64,000 bases of DNA, taken from Paracyclopina nana. Its lineage: Eukaryota > Arthropoda > Copepoda > Cyclopoida > Cyclopettidae. The position numbers and the translations under genes were made by a program. The stretch covers positions 16,504,501 through 16,568,500 of the forward strand of contig JAGUCH010000002.1 of assembly GCA_019096065.1 (NCBI GenBank), written 5' to 3'. Below, in pieces: positions 23,061-34,147 of this stretch (position 1 is the stretch's first letter; each line of letters begins with the position of its first letter). The notes under the pieces were generated by a model that searched no databases, was not told the origin of the DNA, and saw nothing but the letters and a program-made list of their open reading frames with translations.

Positions 23061-23322
23061 CGGGTGCTCATAACCGAAATTAATTTAGAAGATTGAGGTT
23101 GTCAGCACCGATCTTTTCAGCTAATTTCGGTTAGCACTAATAATAATATATGAAGCAGATTTTGCGACATTTATGTGCTAGTGTTCAGGTTTATAGTTTT
23201 GTGTAGTCGTTTGCCATATCCAGTTTTTTCTAGAAATTTTGTTTACAATACTTTCTCAGAGCACGAGGGCGCTCAAATTTTGTGAAATTTTTGGGGCGCA
23301 GGCTGCATTTCCTGCGGCTACG

Positions 23323-23393
23323 TATATATACTCACCCCTCCACAATTTTCTGCATTTTGTGGGAACTGCAGTGAGCAGTCACACAAAATTCAG
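23323..23393 (+). promoter_or_regulatory. TATA box and short 5' exon, internal plus-strand promoter
   Basis: TATATATA at 23,323-23,330 is followed after about 60 bp by CAG/GTAAGTATG, a perfect splice donor at 23,393/23,394. This is the expected layout of a promoter with a short noncoding first exon. The downstream partner exon is not identified. A 173-codon plus-strand open frame at 24,475-24,996 is the nearest candidate but looks non-coding. Confidence 0.4.
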
Positions 23394-23504
23394 GTAAGTA
23401 TGTTTTCGAATCTTTTACTATAAAAGATCTTATCGGCTAGGCTAATTTTATTCAATGTTATTTAAACGATGGCGCCCGTGGGCACCATCCATGATATCAA
23501 TAAC

Positions 23505-25000
23505 CTAAATCGTGCCATAGTAAGAAGAGAAACGCGGCACATATTGAACTTTATTTTCATTTAGAATTACAATTTCGTTTGTCACACATAGACTGTTGGG
23601 CAAATGAAATGTAAAATGGTATTTTATGGGGAAACACTTGTTCACCTCCAAGATACCCCAGTTGTATCCAAAGCTGATGAGTTCACCAGCATATAGGTTT
23701 TTTGTTGTCTTTAGTAGCCACAAAGGAGCGGCCCATTCCAATAGAGAGTGGGTCCCTACATTTTGTTGAGGCATGAAGACCATAGTTTGGGCTGATTATT
23801 CGCCCAGGCACAAAGCTGTACTTAGTATTTCAAGATCCCTTCTTAGGGAGATGAATCCCATTTTTGTACAGATTTCCATGTTCCATCCTACTCAAAGTCC
23901 GGAGGCGTCACGCCTAGACCTGCGTTATGCAACCAGGTCATGGTCGAGACACTCTGATATTATAGGCACAGTAGTCGTTGCAACAGAGTTTTTGTTTTAT
24001 GGCATATACTACTGTGGTATCGTTTCCATGCCAGAACATGTGTGATTTATAATCGTCCTTTTTTATCGATGCCCAATCCTCATTTCAGAGGTTGTGCATT
24101 TTTTAATTTCTTCTGGAAGTTTTCAATATCGTTCCAAGATTTTATATAGTAATGCGGCCAACACAAGCCCTCATGCGTATTGTGAGGTTTATTGTGTCCC
24201 ACTTGCACAGTGCCTAGTGCCAACTTTTGCTGTACTAAGGTACGAATGTCCCAGTAGCTATCAACCCACGCGAGGCATGGAGTGGATAGCGGTTCCATTT
24301 GGACATAGCTCAGTGGAGCTTTAACCATAGTTTTCAACACATAACTATTCAGATGGGGCATTACGCCCATCTGCAACTTCCCTCTTGCATGGCGTGTTTA
24401 TAGTACTTTACTTTATATAACTTATATAATAGTTAACTTTATTCAGGCCAATCGGCCTATCGTCTATTGTAAGCTTGGCCTCCTACTATAGTAGTAAGGG
24501 GCAAGCACACGTAAGTACCGGTCAAATTTTGATTTGCATCGGTATTTATCAGGAAACAGGACAAAATTATTTGTCCCATCAATATTGTAAAAATAACCTA
24601 CGCAAACTTCATTTTTTTTGTCAAAGCAAGCGAGGTTTGGTTTGTTGTTGGATTGAACAATCCCTGGAGGAAGTCCAAATCCAGTGCCTTGTGGCTTCCA
24701 TCATTTTTATACATACTTCTAGAACCGCTAACGAACTGCAGAGAGTATGTTTCGTTAGTTGTTTTCTTGCTGTCAATGTACTGTTCAGCAACTTATCACC
24801 TTTATGCATATTGTACCTTACTGGCGGGCATGTGAAGAGACATTGCCCGTTCGTGTCCATTTCTATGATCTTTTTGGCAAGTGGCCAAATTCAGGTCCGC
24901 AATCGACATTTTGCATTAACTTACTTTTGGGTGCGCTTGATTGGTAAAACGGTGCGCCCATATTGGACTGACAAAGTAAAGGTAGTGACCCCATAAAATA
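23505..25000 (-). pseudogene. Possible decayed minus-strand gene of the giant element
   Basis: Three minus-strand open stretches (24,860-24,621, 24,376-24,080, 23,783-23,505) in different frames hold Cys- and Trp-containing peptides (for example GQCLFTCPPVRYNM) that look protein-like rather than random. They follow the 506-aa ORF in transcription order. They could be remains of an extra gene or spliced exons. Identity is unknown. Confidence 0.3.
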
Positions 25001-25043
25001 TGGGCACTAAGATTACCGTCATCACGTCCTTTCTTACGAATCT

Positions 25044-26564
25044 CTATTTAAACTTCTTAAAAGCTAGCTTGTATAGTTCATCATAGGTGAGACGCAGCCG
25101 CTTCATTTCATTTATGTTGCTATCATCTTGGTGATCCATGCCAGTCGCTTTAAGAAACTGAATATAATCAGGGACTGCAGCCATGTTTTTATTCAGTTTC
25201 CAATTAGGAATTACCTCTTCTAGTAACTCTCTCTCTTTTTGGTCAGGCCTTTCTTTCGTATTTGTAAACCTAACACGGGCGAATTCCTTGTCCTCCCGAT
25301 CTAAAGGAGCTATTCGTGGAATATTAGGAAAGTATTTTTGTTCTTTACCAGTTTTGCTTTTCTCTTTCTCATACTTTCTTATGCCCGCTAACTTCCTGTA
25401 ATCTACAGTTCCCTTTCTCTCCCGCAGTTGTCGTCTGGGAAGGATCCGTATTGGAGTGGGCTCACTAATCTCGGGTTCAACTGTTGGTTGGACAGCGGCC
25501 GAGGCTTCTGGTTCCTTTGGTTCGGCAAATGGTGTGGCTGCCGAGCTACTCGGCTGGTCAGAGGACACCAAAAGGTTCGTGTCAAGGAGCTGTTGAACAT
25601 TCTGTGAAGGACTTGTATCCTGTTCAGTTGTCAATGCTGCTTCGGAACGAGTCAATGCTTCAGTGGGATCAGGCTGAGCAATCGCAGGAAGACCCGCAGG
25701 TACGTTCTTTTTATTATACTTTTGAAACCCTGCCAGGGAGCGATAATTAACGTTTTTTCTTCTTCTTAGGTTATGAGGAAGAAAACTTAATGGAGACAAC
25801 TTTTCTGGTTCATACGGAGCCCGTACAACAGCCTCAGGTGGCTTCTGAGTACCCGGTTGTGGAACTACTGGGCCAGTTTGCCTGACAGTGGGGTGTGCAA
25901 CCCCAGGAGTAGCTTGGTGAGCAATGTGCTCCTTTTCAGTCATAGCCAGGTCACCCAAAGGTGTAACCTTTGCCGAAAAGTGCTCAAGTACGTTTGTGCT
26001 TGGCACAGTTTGTGGTACTCCCGCATTTGGTAACTCACTATTTCTTGGTTGCAAATCAGGTTTTCTGACCGGACTTTTCATTATAGTATACCGAACTTGA
26101 GGCTCCCCTCCTTCAGCTCCATAAATCTCCGGTTTCGGGGCACTGGGCCCTTCCATAGGATTATCGATTGGTGGAGAGGGAGGCCGTTTACGTGGTGAGA
26201 GTTCTAACTGGCGTCGTACAATATCGATTGCTTTTTGAACATTCTGTTTAATGCTTTTTGTCAGCGGTGTACGCCGCAGATTTTTACGAGCAGTATAATA
26301 AATTGTAGTTGTGTCATCACTATCACTACTTTCATGTTCATCGTCGTGTGTATTTCCGCCGAATGGATCAGTAGGCAGTGCTAATTGCATACTTTCCAGG
26401 CCAGCAGATAAAGATTCTAGGTCAGTGTCAAATTTGGAAGGTGCGATGAAAGATGCTGCTTTTTCAACAATCTCCTCTATATTATCATTGTCCTTATTAG
26501 GAGTTGCAGACATACTTTGGTCAGGAGTGTGATATTTCTCCGGACTTTCAGGTATATCTGGCAC
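25044..26564 (-). CDS. Basic, proline-rich protein downstream of integrase with duplicated motif
   Basis: 506-residue ORF. Residues 1-90 are acidic. About 100-270 is Pro-rich and low complexity (ELSPRKRPPSPPI near 121). A basic 21-23-residue motif occurs twice, at about 266-286 (LRRRKNVNYRSLAGFQKY) and 380-402 (LRERKGTVDYRKLAGIRKY). The C-terminus is charged and helical. The frame is open for some codons above the first ATG, and the 178-aa ORF just upstream ends in a different frame, so both may have been one product after integrase. No family recognised. A chromatin- or nucleic-acid-binding role is suggested by the basic repeats only. Confidence 0.55.
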   Translation of the reverse strand: MPDIPESPEKYHTPDQSMSATPNKDNDNIEEIVEKAASFIAPSKFDTDLESLSAGLESMQLALPTDPFGGNTHDDEHESSDSDDTTTIYYTARKNLRRTPLTKSIKQNVQKAIDIVRRQLELSPRKRPPSPPIDNPMEGPSAPKPEIYGAEGGEPQVRYTIMKSPVRKPDLQPRNSELPNAGVPQTVPSTNVLEHFSAKVTPLGDLAMTEKEHIAHQATPGVAHPTVRQTGPVVPQPGTQKPPEAVVRAPYEPEKLSPLSFLPHNLRRRKNVNYRSLAGFQKYNKKNVPAGLPAIAQPDPTEALTRSEAALTTEQDTSPSQNVQQLLDTNLLVSSDQPSSSAATPFAEPKEPEASAAVQPTVEPEISEPTPIRILPRRQLRERKGTVDYRKLAGIRKYEKEKSKTGKEQKYFPNIPRIAPLDREDKEFARVRFTNTKERPDQKERELLEEVIPNWKLNKNMAAVPDYIQFLKATGMDHQDDSNINEMKRLRLTYDELYKLAFKKFK

Positions 26565-26599
26565 ACGTTGATCACGGTATTGGCCACGAAAGGCCCACT

Positions 26600-27136
26600 T
26601 TACAGGGCTGACCCTGCAAGTGTCCCTTCACTGACGTTCGAGCGATCAGGAGTACTAATATGGTCAGGTTTGACACTTGCAAATTCGTATAATCTTTCTT
26701 GTTGGGCCATTTCAGCAAAAGTAGGAGGGCCACGTTGGCTCAAGGCCAGCATGTCCTCATAAAATGCTTCATTGGGCCCTGTATTTGCACTTAGTGCAAT
26801 TGCTTGTTCAATAAATTCATCAGTGCCAGTGTCAGACAAAGAATCACTTGCTTCTTTGTGGAGAATATTATTACCAGCATTGTCAGCTAGGTATTTTTCT
26901 TCTAACTTCTTACGGTCATATTGTTCCCACTGCTTTTGCACGAGTTGTTTATTTTCCTCCTGTATTCGCAAAATATCTGAGGGCTTAAACAAGCTCGCTG
27001 CCTTTTGCATGAGGATAGAACCAGAGCGCTTATAGGTTTGGTGAATCGCACTTGGCTCTGTGTCCATTGATGTGGACTGTGAAATCAATGAACTTTGCGA
27101 GGCCACTATACTAGAGGCCTTTGTATGACCCCGCAA
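26600..27136 (-). CDS. Hypothetical 178-aa ORF between integrase and the 506-aa ORF
   Basis: The ORF overlaps the end of the integrase C-terminal ORF (27,106-27,492) by 31 bp in another frame and ends just before the 506-aa ORF. It contains a helical, charged segment (RIQEENKQLVQKQWEQYDRK) and an acidic Ser/Thr-rich C-terminal half. No membrane segment or known motif. Probably the start of the post-integrase region, separated from its continuation by a frame change. Confidence 0.45.
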   Translation of the reverse strand: MRGHTKASSIVASQSSLISQSTSMDTEPSAIHQTYKRSGSILMQKAASLFKPSDILRIQEENKQLVQKQWEQYDRKKLEEKYLADNAGNNILHKEASDSLSDTGTDEFIEQAIALSANTGPNEAFYEDMLALSQRGPPTFAEMAQQERLYEFASVKPDHISTPDRSNVSEGTLAGSAL

Positions 27137-28883
27137 ACTATAATCATGACTTTCAGGGTTGCCCCTTCAAGAAATTCGATAACCTCATTCCTTGCTTGTT
27201 TACGTAGAATTTCTTCCGGAGTGTAAGGTCGCTTCAAGAGGTTGGACAACTTGTCCAGAAGAAATCTATATAGTTCATGGAATCGATATAACTTGACATG
27301 ATCTAAGCTTACTTCACGAGTAAGCCCATCATAAAGGTATGGCTTTACAGTCACAGTCGAATGCTGTCCAATGTCAATAACTTCAAACAAATCATCCATA
27401 AATTTATACCGTTGTTTATTTATGGGATGTTTTATAACTAACACTAATGATCCAATCTCTGGTTTAAAGGAAGGTCTTTCAGTAGCCTTCATTTTTCTAA
27501 GTGGAACTGTTCTTCTAGATCATATTCACGCATGCGTTGACGCCATTCGGCTTTATGAATTTTGTCCTCGCTTTCACTAAGTATTTCAAATACATCCCGT
27601 CCTAAATGATAGAACGGCATTTTATCGAAAAATAACGAAAAGGTGTGGGGGTGATCTTCACCCCTTTATCATCAGTATATGCCAAATAAGTAAGAGGGCG
27701 ATTATTTATTGCGTAAATAGAAGTCTTAAACACATCGCATAACCTCATATTGTATGAGTTAGAGTTTAGGACTAATGCACTCCTTATTATTCGTATAGCA
27801 TTTTCAGCGTAAGCGTTCAATGCTTGTATGGCGATAAAGTTCGGTAATGACATAACTCCTTAATTTTATAACGATCAACAAGGCGTTGGAGGGCCTTATT
27901 AGTCGTTAGCTGGGCACCATTATCTGCAAGTAATGTTTTTGGCACCCCAAACAAAGAAATTACTTCTTCCATAGCATTCGCTTACCTGCTTATATTTAGC
28001 ATCCAATAGTGGTTTAGCAATTATCATCTTAGAATAAACATCGACAAATACTAACAGGTCTTTTGCGGAAGACCCTTTGACTAAAGTGTCATCGAACTTG
28101 GCCAAATCAATCATTACCAATTCCCATGGCTGAGTCGGGATGCGGAAACGCCCTTCCCAACAAACCTAGTATTAGCTTGGCGGTATAAAGCACAATGCAT
28201 GCACGCACCAATAATAATACGACTGATTCTGGCTGAGTAAGTTGAATACATAGATTGGGTAAAAGAGTATTAGTCTTTTTACTTCCCAAATGGTTATGTA
28301 GCAAATGAATACATGCCATCAGGTACACACAGTTGGGCATACTCATATATACTTTCGTATTGGTCGCAACGCTAAAAGGTAACTTTACATTCTTGCGAAT
28401 GACCAACAGGGCACCGTCAAGGACACGATATTTTACCGCAACATCTAGTGGTACTTTCTCTGGAGGCGAAAGCATAATTAGATTTATTATCTTTTGTGTT
28501 TCTTCACAATTTTGTTGCAACTTAATGAGTAGGTTGCGTGTAATTCCTGGTAAATGTGGCGATATTCGCTTCCGCTTAACAGTGACTGTATCTACTCTTA
28601 AGTTATTTTCTATATGATTCACTGGCGAATCAAAAATCAGCTTCACCATGAAATGAATGGGATAATTTAGAAAGTATCTCGTCCTCAAGAATTTCATCAT
28701 CATCATGTTTTGCTTGAAGTAAGGTTGACGTGTCGTCGGCACAAATGGCGGCTTCGTGCCGATCATGTCAACCCATTTGTCATTTAGGCAATGCAACCTT
28801 TTCTGGAGTAGAGTCTTACTCATAGTTCCAGAATTCACAAGTGTATCATACACATGTGTAAGTAATTCCTGTGTCGTTAGCAC
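27106..28883 (-). pseudogene. pol: Integrase of the giant element, frame-broken
   Basis: The integrase reads in pieces on the minus strand: 28,883-28,107 (RNase H-integrase linker and the His pair of the zinc-binding domain in IHLLHNHLGSKKT), 28,120-27,920 (first catalytic Asp in MVMIDLAKF, then VFVDVYSKM), the second Asp in LADNGAQL near 27,925, 27,853-27,602 (catalytic Glu region NAYAENAIR) and 27,492-27,106 (C-terminal SH3-like part, EIGSLVLVIKHP). Adjacent pieces lie in different frames, so the copy cannot make integrase as sequenced. All three acidic residues are visible. Confidence 0.8.
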
Positions 28884-29090
28884 CTTATCTTTGATTGCAT
28901 CGGGCAGAGGGTATTTATTTGCATAAATATCCTTCGTAATCTGCCCCGCAATAGAGTAGGGCGCATAAAATACAGTTTCACCTTCTGGCGTTTGATGGTA
29001 CTTATTTAATAATACATCAACTACTTCTACCTTCTGTGCGAGGTACAGCTCTCAATTTCCATGCTACAGGCAGGGAATAAATACGAGCTG

Positions 29091-29660
29091 CTAGTCTATG
29101 AGTGAAAGCATCTTTACCAGTAACGAACTAGCCAGCACGCTGGCTATTGATAGACAATCCGTAACTATGACTAGTCGCTCATAGGCGAATAGTATGCTTT
29201 TAAAATGGTTTATCATTGTTAAAACTCCTAATGCTTCACGCTGAAACGAGTGGTACGAGAGGCAAACTGATAAAGGAAAGCGTGCGCTGTGTGCACCAAC
29301 ACACACAGCTTTACCATCCTCATTCACCTCCATTAATAAAGCTGAGGTGCTAATTACCCCAGAATCAACCACTAAATAACCTTCTTTAAAACGTGGCAAT
29401 GCCAGTGACATACCTGTTTTAATCTCGTCTATTACTTTATAGAAACATTTTTCTTGGAAAGCAGTGAAGGTGAACTTTCCTGTTTTCCCTTGTGCTGTTT
29501 GTAATACATCTAGCAGTGGAGCTGTGTATGTAGCCATATTAGGACAGTACTGGCTTAACCAGTTTGTCATTCCAATAAACTTTTGCAGCTGTTTCTTGGT
29601 TGTGGGAATAGGGAAATCATCAAATGCAGACCTGAATTTATCGGGCATTCGCATAGTCAT
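29091..29660 (-). pseudogene. pol: RT connection and RNase H of the giant element
   Basis: 189 codons in one frame. The first part matches the Ty3/gypsy RT-RNase H connection (TTKKQLQKFIGMTNWLSQYC), followed by RNase H features: LVVDSGV in place of the usual DAS start, HSFQREALGVLTMINHF with the conserved Glu, and VIVTDCLSIASVL with the third Asp. RNase H would remove the RNA strand during reverse transcription. Frame breaks separate it from the RT palm above and integrase below. Confidence 0.8.
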
Positions 29661-29716
29661 AATCCCATTTTCGTCAATAGATATTAGGTGCCCTAAGACT
29701 GTAGCTTCTTTAACAC

Positions 29717-30553
29717 CTAATTGTGTCTTTTAATTTGTAATAGGGCATTTAAGTCCTTGAGGCTTTGAAACAACTTCCTCAGATCACCTAAATGTCGTAT
29801 GTAATCATCCAATGTAGCAGGCCTAGGCTTGCCAGGGTTCTTACAGGCCACAACCAAATCGTCTACATATACACATGTAAAGGGCAATATCTCAGGGTTA
29901 AGGGCCTGTTGGAGGAGCTCTGCGAACATTCTCGGAGCAATGGCGATCCCTTGTAGGCATGACTTACTTTTCAGAAAGACTGATCTATATATACTGCGAG
30001 GGGACGTTACTGCAAAGCAGCACATATCAGCACTATCAGAGTCCACAGGTAAGTTATCGTATCCGGATGTTACATCGAAAGATGACATTAAACACGAATT
30101 AGATAACATCCCTAGCAAGGTAGGGATAGGTGGCACTATGTGCTCCGGTCAGTAAATATCAGATTTTTATTAAAAGATGTTAAGTCAACTAGTAGCCGAG
30201 GCTTGCGTTGCTTCATAGGCAGCTTTTCATCATTTGGCCTTGAAGTCAAGAAACAAGGGCAAGCCGAGTACCTATTAAGTGACTTATCCACAATTTCAAT
30301 TAATCCAGATGACAGCATTAATGCTATTTTACGGTCAACCTGCGTAGTTTCATACTCCGACATGTTAAATACTTTTGGCACTAATGGTTTATCATCCTTT
30401 AACTGGAACTTCATGGGTTCGACATTCCATAGCCTATATGATCTAGGGTCCTCCGAGAATATAGTCTTATATTCTATTAAGAGATCCCTAAATTCTTCTC
30501 TGACCTCATCCGGAATGTGTTCTAGATCCATGTTCAGGATCGTTTCTGGTTTC
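29717..30553 (-). pseudogene. pol: Reverse transcriptase of the giant element, frame-broken and cut by the nested insertion
   Basis: Two minus-strand ORFs. 30,553-30,136 covers RT fingers (KPRLLVDLTSFNKNL). 30,136-29,717 covers the palm, with SSFDVTSGYDNLPVD (first Asp), LQGIAIAPRMFAELLQQAL and the catalytic box CVYVDDLVVACKN. They meet in different frames near 30,140. The upstream coding sequence lies beyond the nested element, at 37,347-38,349. The spacing fits Ty3/gypsy or retroviral RT, with many substitutions at usually conserved sites. Confidence 0.85.
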
Positions 30554-30838
30554 TGTTGTATCACGTTGAAGCATACTTCCCTATATTGACTCTCACGTGT
30601 AACCTACATAGCTAGATACTCCCCTCTCGCGCGTGCATGCATTCATTCTTTCTGTCTCGCTTAAGCTTGCACTGAATTACACTCAGTACACATCTCGTAT
30701 CAAAGTGGATACGTTCGCCTCGATCTGGTAAATCTCGCGTAGTAGTGCTCACGGTTTCCTGGTACAAGACCAGGGATCCAACCGACGTAGCTCGAGTAGT
30801 AGTGCCTTAAGTGTCACCCACGAGGTCGGGACCAACCA
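30554..30838 (+). repeat. 5' LTR of the nested element
   Basis: 285 bp, TG...CA ends. Nearly identical to 37,061-37,346. Confidence 0.96.
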
Positions 30839-30855
30839 TGGCGTCAGTTCTCAGT
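30839..30855 (+). other. Primer binding site of the nested element
   Basis: TGGCGTCAGTTCTCAG starts at the first base after the LTR, as expected for pairing with a tRNA 3' end (TGG pairs with CCA). The tRNA was not identified. Confidence 0.7.
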
Positions 30856-30895
30856 CTCTTTGCATAAGAGGCCCTTTCCTAGAAGAGGGAAGGTT

Positions 30896-31041
30896 TGAGA
30901 AGCAGCCGAAGAAGGTTTGTGAGTGGAAAATTTCCGCCACCCTTGGCAGCATCACGACAACAAAGTGTGAGAGGCAGCCGGAGAAGGTTTCGTGAGTGGA
31001 ATTGTGAAAGTTCCGCCACCCTTGGCAGCATCACAACAAAA
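30896..31041 (+). repeat. Tandem 70-bp duplication in the gag leader
   Basis: Two copies of about 70 bp, each with GAAGGTTT(C)GTGAGTGGA and CCACCCTTGGCAGCATCAC, lie between PBS and gag. Each copy holds a GTGAGT that could act as a splice donor for the downstream accessory ORFs. Confidence 0.65.
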
Positions 31042-31060
31042 AGTGTCAACAAAAGTGTCC

Positions 31061-32587
31061 ATGAGCCAGGACTCAATTAAAAGTGCTGGCGAAGAAGAGT
31101 GGCATACTGCAGATCAGAACGTATTTGCAGCACTTCAAAGGCAAGTGAAAGCCTTAGAAGAAGCCAAAGAAGAAGCGGAGGGCCCCGAAGATACGCTTTT
31201 GGCAGCCACAAATAGTGACGAGGACACATTTGATACAAGTGTGGTCAGAGCAAATTTAGCGATGACCGAGAAGGAGAATCCAACTGACTTGCAATTGGCA
31301 ATCGGAAAGCTTTCCGAAGCCAGAGGTGCAAGAGCACTCGAGGACCTCACCAAACAAATACATAGTCTCAATGGACACAAGAGTTGGTTGTCCAGGCACA
31401 TGAATGCCGGAGAGAAGCTATGCGAGGCCCTGGAAAGGCAGAAGGATATTTCAGTTTCAGAAGCAAAAGAGCTCCAGAAGCTGAAACAAAAGTTGGTCGA
31501 CTCAGGAGAATAGCATCATGCAGATTCTAAATAACCTGCCGGACGAGACCCGAGTCACTCAAGCTGACAAGGTCAAGGAGATGTTCGAGAGAAAGGATGC
31601 CCTGGAATTGAAAGCACTGGCAATCACAGGCCGGTACGAAAAGGCCAACCCAAATGCCATATCGGCATCAAATGCACCGGCATCAGAGGACAGAAAAATT
31701 GTCAAGCCGGATGCAAATTTGAAGCCGAAAACGCTGAAGACTGGTGCTACAGCCATTGAGCTGCAGGTTTTTTTGAGGACTTGGAAGACCTACGTTCAAG
31801 AGTCGGAGATCCAGAAGAAGTCCATCGATGCCCAGCACACTTACAGTCTGGTATTATTTGATGCCAATCTATCAGCCAAGATTTCAGCAAAGTTGAGTGC
31901 GGAATCGCCCCTTTTCATACAAGATGAAAATGTGGGCACTCCTTGGATCCTTTCAATGGAGAGGATCGTAGTAAACGAGTTCCAGCTGGCGTTTCCATTG
32001 TCTAAGAGAAGACTGGAGTGCTTTCGTCACAAAAGTACAAACCCAAGCGAGCTGCATGGAACGAGTTGGGCTGCATTTGAGCTGAAATGCAAAGCAGCCG
32101 AGTTCGAGAGCATGGACATAGAGACGGTAATGAAGTACCTCTATATGAGCTCTCTAGCTAATAAAGCCTTACGGAAAGAGCTTATCAAGGCCGACAACTT
32201 AGCTGGCGGCAAAGCAACGATGGATGAGCTCAAATCGGCTGGCAATATGTATGATGTTAATACAGCCACCGAAGAGGGTTACGAGAACCCTACCGTGAAG
32301 AAGGCTGGGCCTACTGCTTACCGCAAGAAAAAGGCCATGGGCTCGAATGCTGGGGCTGAGGCCGCAGGTTCAAGCCAGAAGAAGAAGCATGGAGGTTGTT
32401 TTGAATGCGAAGTAAAGAGCACCTCCGACCAAATTGTCCGAAGGCACCAACCTGTCAATTTTGCAAGAAGAAGGGTCATGGGGCGGACAAGTGCTTCAAG
32501 AAGAAAGGCAAGGGCGAGGGTGGCGAGAAGAAGCCGAATGGGAACCCGAAGAAAGCCATTAAAAATTCACAGTTAAGTTGCCTTTGA
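31061..32587 (+). pseudogene. gag: Gag of the nested element, frame-broken
   Basis: Three plus-strand frames follow each other: 31,061-31,513 (starts MSQDSIKSAGEEEW, helical and charged), 31,518 to about 32,410 (capsid-like, rich in helices, for example IELQVFLRTWKTYV), and about 32,405-32,587, which carries zinc knuckles (first begins CFEC just before the break, second is CQFCKKKGHGADKC). The frame change falls inside the first knuckle. The first two frames could be normal overlapping units, but the break in the knuckle looks like a mutation or a sequencing indel. Confidence 0.75.
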
Positions 32588-32833
32588 GTTTTGATTTTTC
32601 TAGCACGTTGGAGTGTAAAACGCTATTGCTTGCAATGAGGCAATACGCATTATGAAAAATCAAAAGATAGATACTCTCCGCCGTTCATTTTTCAGAGTCG
32701 CATCAAGAGGATGGAGGAAGATGACGGAGGGGCAGGGGTTATCAAGATGGCGAAGACCAAGAGCAGAAAAAGAAGGAGATGCAGCAGAAGATCTCCAAGG
32801 CAGTGAGCGGGCTGCGGCCCTCATGCCTACCCA

Positions 32834-33037
32834 ATGCTACCAGGGTCACGTCATCAAGGCCAACTCCCAAGGCCAAGCTTATTATTTTGCCCTGAGATAG
32901 GGTCTGCTTTCTCTACGTATTGCCTGCCAGATACTGGAGCAACCATTACTGTGGTTGATGAGAAAGTTGCAGCGGAGATGGGGATGCCAATACATCCCAA
33001 TCCGGAGACCGTCAGGAGCGTTGATGGCACCAAGTGA
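32834..33037 (+). pseudogene. pro: Aspartic protease of the nested element
   Basis: The short frame contains the retropepsin active site in CLPDTGATITVVD, followed by a flap-side sequence (EKVAAEMGMP), then stops at 33,035. The C-terminal half of the domain continues in another frame at 33,034-33,402. It would cleave the Gag-Pol precursor if intact. Confidence 0.75.
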
Positions 33038-33295
33038 AGACGAGCAGAACATGTGAGATTGCAATATCACGTGGCATGAAAGTGGTTGTAGTAACCAATG
33101 CAGTGGTCGCTTCACTTGGTGACGATGAAGAGGTGATTGTCGACTGGCAGACACTGGAGATATTAGGCGTGGTTGGCCTAAACATTAACTCCACGGCAAT
33201 CGCAGCAACCACAATGGATATGACTCTGGAGAGCTTGAAGCTCAAATATACAGAGGTCTTTGCAGACAAGCTTGACAAAACCAGGTTTATGAAGG

Positions 33296-34147
33296 GTGAA
33301 CTCCATGAAGATCCACCTAGTGGATGGGGACATAAAACCTATGAGGATCTCTTCAACCAATGCCATACCGGTGCATCTCAAAGCAGCGGCGGCCAAGTGC
33401 ATTAAGGATTTGGGGGTTGCCGCCATTGTCAAGAAGCTGAAGCAAGGGGAGATGACAGATTGGCCTTTTGGAGGTTTCTTTTGTCATCAAGTCTGATGGG
33501 AAATCTGTCCGGTTGGTTACGGACTTTGTTCAGCTGAACAAGTACGTGAAGAGACCAACCCACCCCTTTACGTCTGCATTCCATTTGTTGAAGAGCATCC
33601 CTGCAAAGGCTCAGTGGTTTGTGGTCGGAGACTGTGCGCAGGGATACCACCAGATCAAGTTGGAAGAAAAGTCATCCTACTTGACTACATTTTTGCTACC
33701 ACAGGGAAGATTCCGTTATGTGAGAGCTCCCATGGGGCTCACATCTTCCAGTGATGAGTGGTGCTGCAGGAGCGACATGATCATGACTGCCCTGAACGGA
33801 AAGGGAGTCAAATTGGTCGATGATGTCCTCATCTGGGGAGAAACAGAGCAGGAAGCCCTGCACAATCTGGATGTCCTCCTCAGCAACTGCAAAACCTATG
33901 GTGTCAGCTTATCACCCAAAAGCTGCACATGGGTGAACGTGTCAAGTTTGCTGGATTCATGGTCAGCAAGAATGGTGTAGAACCACACGATGACAACTTG
34001 AAAGCAATCAGGAGTACCCAAGGCCAGCCAACCAGTCGGATGTGCGAAGCTTTTGGGATTGGCTCAAACTTTAGGAAGTTTCTTGCCTGATTTGGCCCAC
34101 ATGTCAGCTTCATTGAGGGAGCTAACCAAGGCCAAAGTTCAGTTTCA
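33296..34147 (+). pseudogene. pol: Reverse transcriptase of the nested element, frame-broken
   Basis: Fingers and palm are read in 33,296-33,496 and 33,468-33,980, with the thumb in pieces up to 34,147. Recognisable parts are VRLVTDFVQLNKYVKRPTHP, WFVVGDCAQGYHQIKLEE (first catalytic Asp), APMGLTSSSDEWC and the catalytic box KLVDDVLIWG. The box has Leu where most RTs have Tyr or Phe, as some invertebrate gypsy lineages do. At least three frame changes occur. Confidence 0.85.

Noticed and set aside
24475..24996. 173-codon plus-strand ORF in the giant element
   Set aside because: Hydrophobic, Cys-rich but without domain; the opposite strand looks more protein-like, so it is probably a shadow.
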